Shown here one piece after another: positions 6,000 to 12,209 of a stretch of 14,818 nt of DNA. Origin of the DNA: Acidimicrobiaceae bacterium UBA2093 (GTDB lineage: Bacteria > Actinomycetota > Acidimicrobiia > Acidimicrobiales > Ilumatobacteraceae); NCBI GenBank assembly GCA_002331255.1, contig DCZD01000002.1:64323-79140 (forward strand), given 5' to 3'. The first letter of the stretch is position 1; every line of letters begins with the position of its first letter. Both the position numbers and the translations under genes were made by a program. The notes under the pieces are model-generated. The model made no database searches and was not told the origin of the DNA. It saw nothing but the letters and a program-made list of their open reading frames with translations.

Positions 6000-7139
6000 A
6001 TGACAGCCACGCCTGAACAAATCATCGAAGCTCTCCGACCAGTCGAAGACCCGGAGCTTCATCGCTCGATCGTCGAGCTCGGCATGGTTCGCGATGTGCG
6101 CAACGATGCGGGGGCGGTGTCATTGACCGTCGTTCTCACTGTTCCGGGTTGCCCGCTGCGCAACGAGATTCAGAATCGAGTCACCACTGCGGTGAAGCCA
6201 CTCGACGGGGTCCGAGACGTGTCCATCGACTTCGCGGTCATGAACGATGCCGAACGCGAGAAGGTGCGTCGACTAGTTCACGGTGATGCAGCAGCTACGG
6301 CAGGTACGAATGCCGCACACGGTCACGCTGAAGGACGGACGATTCCGTTTGCCAGCAATGACAGCAAGACACGTCCGTTGCTCATCTCTTCTGGAAAAGG
6401 TGGCGTCGGAAAGAGCAGTGTCACGACGAACCTCGCGGTCGCCCTTGCGGCGCGTGGACACAAAGTCGGCATCGTTGACGCCGACATTTACGGCTTTTCC
6501 ATTCCCCGCATGCTCGGTGCAGAGCGTGACCCTGTAGTCATTGATCAGATGCTTCTGCCCCCAGAAGCGTGGGGTGTGCGTTGCATCAGTATCGGATACT
6601 TCGTGCCAGAAGGTCAGGCAATCATCTGGCGTGGACCAATGCTGCACAAAGCGCTCGAGCAGTTCCTTACTGACGTGTTCTGGGACGAACCCGATTTCTT
6701 GCTCATCGACATGCCGCCGGGCACAGGCGACATCGCGCTCAGCCTCAGTCAGTACCTACCGCGGGCCGAGGTGTACGTGGTGACGACACCACAACCAGCT
6801 GCGCAGAAAGTTGCGAGACTCTCTGCGGCGATGGCCGAGAAAGTGAACTTGCCGGTCAAGGGCGTCATCGAAAACATGTCGTGGTTCACAGGTGATGACG
6901 GCAAGCGCTACGAACTGTTCGGTGCCGGTGGCGGACGCGAACTTGCAGAAGAGCTGGAGGTGCCGTTGCTGGCCCAGATCCCGCTCGTCGCACAACTTCG
7001 TGAAGGTGGCGATGACGGACGTCCGATCGCCGCAGTTGCCCCCGACTCAGAACCGGCCCGTGCGTTCTTCGCACTCGCCGAGAAGATCGAGCAGATGGCA
7101 CCAAAGAAGCGTTTTAGCAAGGGCTTGAAGCTCATCTGA
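6000..7139 (+). CDS. mrp: Mrp/ApbC-family iron-sulfur cluster carrier ATPase
   Basis: A cytosolic P-loop ATPase of the Mrp/NBP35 family, which binds and transfers [4Fe-4S] clusters to apoproteins. The 379-residue protein has an N-terminal MIP18/DUF59 domain (about 1-90, with VPGCPLRNEI, C51), a low-complexity linker with several histidines (95-112), and the ATPase domain. That domain has the deviant Walker A SSGKGGVGKSS (signature Lys133, P-loop Lys138), the switch VDADIYGFSIPRMLG (from 159) and LLIDMPPGTGD (234-244). In E. coli and yeast homologues a CxxC near the C-terminus bridges a cluster across the dimer. Here that segment reads NMSWFTGDDGKRYELFG with no cysteine, as I recall for other actinobacterial Mrps. 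Start ATG 6000 has GGAAG 7 nt upstream; a TTG at 5970 is in frame but less likely. It probably heads the operon to pdtaS and faces a SufR-like regulator. Confidence 0.93.
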   Translation: MTATPEQIIEALRPVEDPELHRSIVELGMVRDVRNDAGAVSLTVVLTVPGCPLRNEIQNRVTTAVKPLDGVRDVSIDFAVMNDAEREKVRRLVHGDAAATAGTNAAHGHAEGRTIPFASNDSKTRPLLISSGKGGVGKSSVTTNLAVALAARGHKVGIVDADIYGFSIPRMLGAERDPVVIDQMLLPPEAWGVRCISIGYFVPEGQAIIWRGPMLHKALEQFLTDVFWDEPDFLLIDMPPGTGDIALSLSQYLPRAEVYVVTTPQPAAQKVARLSAAMAEKVNLPVKGVIENMSWFTGDDGKRYELFGAGGGRELAEELEVPLLAQIPLVAQLREGGDDGRPIAAVAPDSEPARAFFALAEKIEQMAPKKRFSKGLKLI

Positions 7140-7154
7140 CCGGTACGGTGAGAG

Positions 7155-7166
7155 AGTCGATCGACT
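7155..7166. promoter_or_regulatory. 12-bp perfect palindrome between mrp and the DUF3107 gene
   Basis: AGTCGATCGACT is self-complementary over all 12 bases. It lies 15 nt after the mrp stop and 33 nt before the DUF3107 start, in the only sizeable gap inside this operon apart from the 26 nt before pdtaS. It could be an operator, an RNA processing hairpin (no loop, so unlikely) or chance, since GTCGA and CGATC words are common in this genome. Confidence 0.25.
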
Positions 7167-7199
7167 ATCGAAAGCACATCGAAGGAACAAGGAGCACCA

Positions 7200-7436
7200 G
7201 TGGACCTGCGCATCGGAGTTACACAATCACCTCGCGAGATCTCCATCGAACTTGCCGATGATGATGCACTTCGCGACGACGTGAAGGCTCGTGTCGAGGC
7301 AGCACTCAGCGGTGCCGTCGACACGCTGTGGATCACTGACAAGCGTGGACGCGACGTGGCGGTTCCATCTCAGAAGATCGCATATGTGGAGATCGGCTCC
7401 AGCGGGGTCGACCGTCGAATCGGCTTCGGCGGTTGA
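7200..7436 (+). CDS. DUF3107 small conserved actinobacterial protein
   Basis: A 78-residue acidic protein recognised as the DUF3107 family, the M. tuberculosis TB9.4/Rv3208A type, whose function is unknown. The core is DLRIGVTQSPREISIELAD at the N-terminus, a helix DDVKARVEAALSG, and the C-terminal strands LWITDKRGRDVAVPSQKIAY and VEIGSS, matching family length (about 75 residues). No cysteines, signal or membrane segment are present. The GTG start has AAGGAG at 7189-7194, 5 nt upstream. The 3' end overlaps the most likely bagA start by 53 nt in a different frame, suggesting coupled expression. Its place between mrp and the bagAB pair hints at a link to those ATPases, which is inference only. 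Confidence 0.85.
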   Translation: MDLRIGVTQSPREISIELADDDALRDDVKARVEAALSGAVDTLWITDKRGRDVAVPSQKIAYVEIGSSGVDRRIGFGG

Positions 7437-8349
7437 TCTGACACCACTTCTTCGCCACCGACTGGTGTTCGTTACCGGCAAAGGTGGCGTCGGAAAGTCC
7501 ACAATTGCTGTCGCGCTTGCGCGACTTGCTGCGCGGCGCGGATTGCGTACGTTGCTATGCGAAATGGATGCCAAAGGATCCGTGGCTGCGCGAGTAGGTG
7601 TCGACTCGCTGACCTTTGAACCCCGTCTGGTCGAATCGAATCTGTGGGCCATGGTGATGGACACGGAACAGTCATTGCGCGAATACCTAAGGTTGTTCGT
7701 AAAGATTCCGCTCATCACGAAAATTACACCTCTAGCTGCCGTGTTCGACTTCGTTGCCGATGCTGCACCGGGAGTGAAGGAAATACTTGGTGTCGGCAAG
7801 TTGTGCCATGAAGTGCGGCAAGACAATTACGACATCGTCATCGTTGATGCAGAGGCGACTGGTCATATCGTCAGTCAGATTGCGGCACCGCAGATTGTGG
7901 GTCAACTTGCCGGTGTCGGCATGTTGCGTGATCAGACGGAATGGATGCTGAAAATTCTCGAGGATGAATCAACATGCACAGTTGTTCCGGTGGTTGTTCC
8001 TGAAGAACTCGTGGTCAATGAGACGGTCGATCTGATTCAGTCGATTCGGGGGCAGACAAAGACCGCAGTCAGATGGGCGGTCCTCAATCGTCTTGAAGAG
8101 CCACTCATGATGTCGAGCGACGAATCGACATGGTCGGTACTTCGCGACGTCTTGTCTCCCGAGGTCAGTGAGTCTCTGCGTCGAGCAACAAGTGAGCGGC
8201 AACTACAGCGAGAGGCGGTCACCGAACTTCGAGAGAACGTCGGAGATGTTGAGTTCATAGTGATTCCCGAAGTGGGCGGCTGGAGTGAAGAGGGTGACGT
8301 GGAGGACGTCGATGCGGTGGTGCTTCAGCGATTAGGAGAAGAGCTGTGA
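7384..8349 (+). CDS. bagA: ArsA/Get3-like ATPase BagA
   Basis: A cytosolic SIMIBI-class P-loop ATPase related to ArsA and Get3/TRC40, matching the first of the actinobacterial pair BagA/BagB (Rv3679/Rv3680 type). Motifs: deviant Walker A VTGKGGVGKST (30-40, signature Lys33), the switch-like LCEMDAKGSVAARVG (58-72) and IVIVDAEATGHIVSQI (151-166), where Get3 has a DTAPTGH motif. No arsenite-binding cysteine triad and no Get3 zinc CxxC are visible. The exact role is uncertain; the M. tuberculosis pair was studied as Get3 homologues and linked to stress tolerance. The start is unresolved. ATG 7384 (321 residues) overlaps the DUF3107 gene by 53 nt with no good Shine-Dalgarno. GTG 7465 would begin within the first beta-strand and seems too late. 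It overlaps bagB by 3 nt (stop TGA inside GTGAC), so the two are coupled and probably form a complex. Confidence 0.85.
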   Translation: MWRSAPAGSTVESASAVDLTPLLRHRLVFVTGKGGVGKSTIAVALARLAARRGLRTLLCEMDAKGSVAARVGVDSLTFEPRLVESNLWAMVMDTEQSLREYLRLFVKIPLITKITPLAAVFDFVADAAPGVKEILGVGKLCHEVRQDNYDIVIVDAEATGHIVSQIAAPQIVGQLAGVGMLRDQTEWMLKILEDESTCTVVPVVVPEELVVNETVDLIQSIRGQTKTAVRWAVLNRLEEPLMMSSDESTWSVLRDVLSPEVSESLRRATSERQLQREAVTELRENVGDVEFIVIPEVGGWSEEGDVEDVDAVVLQRLGEEL

Positions 8350-9416
8350 CAGACGACAGTCGCATGATCGACGTGCATGGGCGTTGCATTCTCGTGTGCG
8401 GCCCTGGCGGAGTGGGGAAAACGAGCGTCTCTGCTGCGATTGGCAAAGTGCTGGCAACATCACGTGGACGTATCGTCGTACTGACCATTGACCCGGCGAA
8501 GCGCTTAGCGCGGTCACTCGGATTGTCGATCTCAGGAAATGAAGTCGTGGAAGTTGGGGGCGGACTTCATGCGACGATGCTCGATGCCGAAGCTGGCTGG
8601 GATGATTTGGTTCGGCGATACGCACCGAACGCAGAGGCAGCCGAGCGCTTGCTGCGAAACCCGTTGTACCAGAACATCACTTCTCGTTTTGTGAATAGTC
8701 ACGACTACATCGCAATGGAACGGCTGTACGAACTGAGCAACGATCCGGCTTTCGACATCGTCGTCGTTGATACCCCACCATCTAGAAACGCACTCGACTT
8801 CCTCGATGCACCAAATCGTATGAGTGAGTTCTTCGGCGGTCGACTCGTGCGTTGGCTCACTATTCCGTATCGCAATCGACTCATTGGGCTGGCGTCACGT
8901 CCGTTCTTTCAAATCGCAGACCGGTTGCTCGGTGCACGATTTCTGGGCGACATTTCGGAGTTCTTCGTGTTGTTGCAGACACTTGAAGAAGGCTTTGTCG
9001 AAAGAGCACAACGAGTGCGAGCTCTGCTCGACTCTTCAGACTGTCACTATGTCGTCGTCACCAGCCCCGGAAAAGACTCCGTGCGTGAAGCCGACTACTT
9101 GCTCGACCGAATTGCATTGAAAACATCCCAACGCACGACAGTCGTCATCAACCGCACCATGCCATGTCCTGTTGACGCTTCAGCTCCATCCGTCGCTGAG
9201 TTGGTGTCGATCACCGGATGCGACGGCGAATCGGTCTCGAGGGTTCTCTCGGCTGTCCAAGTTGCACGTCACACCCAATCGCGTCGATATGAAGAACATG
9301 CAGCGGTGAGGCGTCATTTCGACCCCCGTGGCACGGGAATTCTCGAGGTGCCGGACATGGCCGTCGACGCAGTCGCGGTCGTCGACGGGATAGCCAGAAG
9401 CCTCAGCGCTGGGTAG
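8346..9416 (+). CDS. bagB: ArsA/Get3-like ATPase BagB
   Basis: The second member of the Get3/ArsA-like pair (Rv3680 type), 356 residues and soluble. Motifs: Walker A CGPGGVGKTS (18-27; proline replaces the signature lysine of the deviant P-loop), LTIDPAKRLARSLG (46-59) and VVDTPPSRNALDFLDAP (140-156), the form typical of this subfamily. A hydrophobic and basic stretch (about 160-205) corresponds to the variable helical region that binds clients in Get3; client binding here is speculative. The GTG start lies in the overlap GTGA with the bagA stop, so translation is coupled. No zinc CxxC is present. The complementary sequence signatures of BagA and BagB suggest a heteromeric ATPase. pdtaS follows after 26 nt. 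Confidence 0.88.
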   Translation: MTDDSRMIDVHGRCILVCGPGGVGKTSVSAAIGKVLATSRGRIVVLTIDPAKRLARSLGLSISGNEVVEVGGGLHATMLDAEAGWDDLVRRYAPNAEAAERLLRNPLYQNITSRFVNSHDYIAMERLYELSNDPAFDIVVVDTPPSRNALDFLDAPNRMSEFFGGRLVRWLTIPYRNRLIGLASRPFFQIADRLLGARFLGDISEFFVLLQTLEEGFVERAQRVRALLDSSDCHYVVVTSPGKDSVREADYLLDRIALKTSQRTTVVINRTMPCPVDASAPSVAELVSITGCDGESVSRVLSAVQVARHTQSRRYEEHAAVRRHFDPRGTGILEVPDMAVDAVAVVDGIARSLSAG

Positions 9417-9442
9417 GGCAGACTGTCGGAGGAGGGCATTCC

Positions 9443-10948
9443 ATGGCGACAATCGGAGAACTCGCACGGCAGCACACGTCACTTTCGAAAGAGGACGTCT
9501 CGCATCTTCAAGCCCTGACAGGCGAATGGGGCATGCTCGCCGACCTCTGCTTCGCCGACCTTCTCTTATATGTGCCGACGAACGAGGGTTCATGGCTCGT
9601 GATTGCTCAGGTTCGGGCTGCGACAGGCCAGACCCTTTATGTCGTCGACTGGGTCGGAGTGTTGGCAAATGAAACCGAAGTCACCTTGCTGGCGGCAGCG
9701 TATGACTCTCAGGCAATTACTGAGGGTGAGATCGTGGTGGAGGACCTCATCGACCCATGCTTCATGACCGCAATACCAGTGGTCCATGAGGGAAAGAGTA
9801 TTGCGGTGTTGACTCGCGAGTGGAGCACTCGTGGTGCGCGTCAACCAGGCCAACTTGAGCGCACGTATCAAGACTTGTTCGCGCGTTTCACCGAAATGAT
9901 CGCCGGTGGTCTATTCCCATTTCCTGGGCGAGTGGCAGACAGCAGTGTGGCTCCTCGAGTGGGTGACGGCGCAATCGTTCTCGACCAGAATTCTGTCGTT
10001 ATTTATGCATCGCCGAATGCGACGTCAGCTCTGCATCGGGTGGGAATTAGCGCAAATGTCGTTGGGCAGACGCTTGCAGAGATGGGAATCATCGACAGTC
10101 CTGTGCGTCAAGCTTTCGAGAGAAAAGAGCCGGTCGTCGAAGAGTTCGAGCAGACCGCTGATGTGACACTCTTGACGCGTTGCCTTCCCGTTCTCACCAC
10201 TTCGAAGGATGCCGAGCCAGTTGTCACTGGTGCGGTGATGTTGTTGCGTGATGTCACTGAACTTCGTCGCCGAGACCGACTGTTGCTCTCGAAAGACGCG
10301 ACGATTCGCGAGATTCACCATCGCGTGAAGAACAATCTGCAGACGATCTCCGCACTTCTGCGTCTGCAGGGTCGTCGTCTCAAGTCAGACGAAGCTCGCG
10401 AAGCTGTCGCGGAATCCGTACGAAGAATTCGCACCATCGCGCTGGTTCACGAAACATTGTCCCGTGAACCTGGTGACGACGTCGTCTTCATCGAGATTGT
10501 GCGACCACTGCTGCGACTCTCGGAAGAAGGTTTGCAATCCCCGGATCGACCCGTGCGGTTCGTCGTGAATGGCGACGGTGGCCGCATACCCGCCACAATT
10601 GCAACACCATTGTCGGTGGTGGTGACAGAGCTTCTTCAGAACGCAATCGATCACGGATTTCCAGAAGGAGAAGGTGGCGGTACTGTCGTCGTAACCCTCG
10701 ACTCAGATGACGCAGTGCTCACGATCAAGGTGGTCGATGATGGACGTGGGCTTGCTGACTCCTTCGACTTGTCGGCAGCGACCGGACTTGGTCTGTCCAT
10801 CGTCCGGACACTTGTCACCACTGAACTGGCCGGCACTATCGACATGCGTCAGCCAACACAAGAAGAACTAGATGGAGCAAACCTGACGTTGCGTCCTGGA
10901 TATCGGGGAACCGCAGTCGAGCTGTGTGTTCCTCTCCGCGTCGATTGA
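9443..10948 (+). CDS. pdtaS: Cytosolic sensor histidine kinase PdtaS (GAF-PAS-HisKA_2-HATPase)
   Basis: The 501-residue kinase matches M. tuberculosis PdtaS (Rv3220c) along its length. That kinase phosphorylates the ANTAR-domain response regulator PdtaR, which acts on RNA by antitermination. Domains: N-terminal GAF-like (about 1-150, beginning ATIGELARQHTSLS), PAS-like (about 172-275, with VVIYASPNATSALHRVG), HisKA_2 with the H-box IREIHHRVKNNLQT (288-301; H292/H293 phospho-acceptor region), and HATPase with the N-box ELLQNAIDHGF, VDDGRGL and TGLGLSIVRTL. No membrane segments or signal are present, so it is cytosolic. The ATG has GGAGGAGGG at 9428-9436, 6 nt upstream, a very strong site. At positions 53 and 57, where I recall mycobacterial PdtaS having cysteines, this protein has valines. 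PdtaR is not in the window. It is convergent with a whiB gene, as in M. tuberculosis. Confidence 0.93.
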   Translation: MATIGELARQHTSLSKEDVSHLQALTGEWGMLADLCFADLLLYVPTNEGSWLVIAQVRAATGQTLYVVDWVGVLANETEVTLLAAAYDSQAITEGEIVVEDLIDPCFMTAIPVVHEGKSIAVLTREWSTRGARQPGQLERTYQDLFARFTEMIAGGLFPFPGRVADSSVAPRVGDGAIVLDQNSVVIYASPNATSALHRVGISANVVGQTLAEMGIIDSPVRQAFERKEPVVEEFEQTADVTLLTRCLPVLTTSKDAEPVVTGAVMLLRDVTELRRRDRLLLSKDATIREIHHRVKNNLQTISALLRLQGRRLKSDEAREAVAESVRRIRTIALVHETLSREPGDDVVFIEIVRPLLRLSEEGLQSPDRPVRFVVNGDGGRIPATIATPLSVVVTELLQNAIDHGFPEGEGGGTVVVTLDSDDAVLTIKVVDDGRGLADSFDLSAATGLGLSIVRTLVTTELAGTIDMRQPTQEELDGANLTLRPGYRGTAVELCVPLRVD

Positions 10949-10970
10949 ACGACGCCTCGGAGCCGACGTG

Positions 10971-11291
10971 TCAGCCGGCGGCAGCGGCAGCGGCGGCGAG
11001 ACGCTGTGCACGAGCACGAGCGGCACGCTCGCGGCGAATCTGACGACGTTCGTCCTCTGACGTTCCGCCCCAGATACCTGTGTCTTGGTTGGTCTCGAGC
11101 GCAAAGTCGAGGCACTCGATTTGTACCGGACATTCGCAGCAGACGCTCTTAGCTTTTGAGATCTGCAACAGTGCTTGGCCGGTCGTTCCGACGGGGAAGA
11201 AGAGCTCTGGATCGGTGTCGCGGCATGTGGCGCGATTTCTCCAGGTGTAGTCGGCGCTACCGAGAGCCAGGCTGGACGCGAGGATTGACAC
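10971..11291 (-). CDS. whiB1: WhiB-family Fe-S transcription factor, WhiB1-like
   Basis: A 106-residue actinobacterial regulator carrying a [4Fe-4S] cluster that reacts with NO and O2 and modulates the primary sigma factor. From the chosen start the ligands are C23 (ATCRDTDPELFFP), C51, C54 and C60 (VCCECPVQIEC), followed by the WhiB turn TGIWGGTSEDERR and a basic, Ala-rich tail ending in seven alanines. The sequence DPELFFPVG and convergence with pdtaS both match WhiB1. C52, directly after a ligand cysteine, is an additional thiol not in the mycobacterial version as I recall it. The frame is open to 11663 and has an ATG at 11435, but the GTG at 11291 is preceded by AGAAGGA with 7 nt spacing and gives family-typical length. 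Upstream residues are not WhiB-like. Confidence 0.92.
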   Translation of the reverse strand: MSILASSLALGSADYTWRNRATCRDTDPELFFPVGTTGQALLQISKAKSVCCECPVQIECLDFALETNQDTGIWGGTSEDERRQIRRERAARARAQRLAAAAAAAG

Positions 11292-11298
11292 GTCGGAT

Positions 11299-11305
11299 TC
11301 CTTCT
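11299..11305 (-). promoter_or_regulatory. Ribosome binding site fixing the whiB start at GTG 11291
   Basis: On the minus strand AGAAGGA lies 7 nt before GTG 11291, optimal spacing. This favours the short 106-residue protein over the 154-residue form from ATG 11435, which has only GAGGG at a long spacing. Confidence 0.6.
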
Positions 11306-11480
11306 TGGGGGTTCGGGGACGCTGGGCGCCACGGTGGACTTGCTGTGCATATCCGGCGAACCGGTGCGAGGCAACGCTACGACCGTCTGTGGTGAATGGC
11401 AAGAGGTTGGTGCAAGTTGCATCGATGTGATTCATACGAACTGTGCCCTCTGATAAACCAGCAATGCAAAAACTTCCATG

Positions 11481-11487
11481 AAAGGGG
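11481..11487 (+). promoter_or_regulatory. Ribosome binding site favouring GTG 11493 for the GDPD gene
   Basis: AAAGGGG lies 5 nt before the in-frame GTG at 11493. The ATG at 11478 has no purine-rich site upstream, and its own first codons contain this one. The rest of the roughly 200-bp region between whiB and this gene (11292-11492) must hold both divergent promoters and the whiB leader. I see no convincing -35/-10 pair or CRP-type palindrome there. Confidence 0.5.
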
Positions 11488-11492
11488 CGAAA

Positions 11493-12209
11493 GTGGCAGC
11501 AGGACGTTATCCACAGGTCATCGCCCACCGCGGTGCATCGCGTCGTGAGCCCGAGAACACGATCGCCGCTTTTCTCACAGCGAGAACTCTCGGTTCCGAT
11601 GCCGTGGAACTTGATGTGCGTCGACTTGCCGACGGTGAACTGGTGGTCATGCACGATGCGCATCTCGACGATGGCCGTGCGTTGGTGGCCCTCGGGCGAG
11701 ACGACGTTCCCTTTACGGTCCCGACATTGTCCGCGGCACTCGATGCGTGCGCCGGAATGTGGGTGAACATCGAAATCAAGAACGAGGGGTCAGAACCTGA
11801 TTACGACCCGCATGATCTTGTTGCAGAACAACTGGCCAAACACTTGCGCGATCGAGGAGAACCGGAGCGTTGGCTCATCTCGTCGTTTCGACGAGAGACC
11901 ATCGTGGCGATGCGCGACTTCGCACCGGAAGTGCGGACCGCGTGGCTCATGACCCATTGCGATCCGCGTGGCGTCAATGCGCTCGCAAAGTCACTTGCAG
12001 ATGAAGGCCACAGTGCCTTGCACCCATGGCACAAAGTCGTCACACGCGAGATGCTCGATGCGTTTCATCAGCGCGGTCTAAGCGTCAACTGCTGGACATG
12101 TGATGATGAAGATGACATGTCACGTCTGGTTGAGTGGGGCATCGATGGAATCTGCACGAATGTGCCTGACGTCGCACGTACGGTGCGTGAGTCACTTCTG
12201 GGGAAATGA
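11493..12209 (+). CDS. Glycerophosphodiester phosphodiesterase (GDPD family)
   Basis: Hydrolyses glycerophosphodiesters, the deacylation products of phospholipids, to sn-glycerol-3-phosphate and an alcohol. The 238-residue TIM-barrel protein starts with VIAHRGASRREPENTIAAF (catalytic H12-R13; E21 in PENT). It continues with AVELDVRRLADGELVVMHD (metal ligands E39 and D41, catalytic H54), then NIEIK (E94, K96), and ends with NCWTCDDEDDMSRLVEWGID and a GICTNVPD motif. No signal peptide or TM is present, so it is cytosolic, unlike periplasmic GlpQ and closer to UgpQ. The start is GTG 11493 with AAAGGGG, or ATG 11478, which adds five residues. It is divergent from whiB, and its 3' end overlaps the convergent lipid kinase by 18 nt. 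Confidence 0.9.
   Translation: MAAGRYPQVIAHRGASRREPENTIAAFLTARTLGSDAVELDVRRLADGELVVMHDAHLDDGRALVALGRDDVPFTVPTLSAALDACAGMWVNIEIKNEGSEPDYDPHDLVAEQLAKHLRDRGEPERWLISSFRRETIVAMRDFAPEVRTAWLMTHCDPRGVNALAKSLADEGHSALHPWHKVVTREMLDAFHQRGLSVNCWTCDDEDDMSRLVEWGIDGICTNVPDVARTVRESLLGK

Noticed and set aside
6273..6647. Long open frame on the minus strand within mrp (and similar ones inside pdtaS, bagA, etfA)
   Set aside because: Shadow frames of real genes without recognisable domains, plausible ribosome sites or intergenic room.
6396..7497. An 18-bp identical stretch (AAAGGTGGCGTCGGAAAG) at 6396-6413 in mrp and 7480-7497 in bagA
   Set aside because: Both copies encode the same P-loop residues KGGVGK with the genome's preferred codons; protein constraint explains it, not a DNA repeat or recombination site.
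10974..11000. GC-rich imperfect trinucleotide run at the whiB 3' end
   Set aside because: It encodes the alanine-rich tail of WhiB; mixed GCC/GCT codons do not form a uniform microsatellite.
11400..11445. TGTGA-like words upstream of whiB as a CRP site
   Set aside because: The half-sites do not form a TGTGA-N6-TCACA palindrome at correct spacing.
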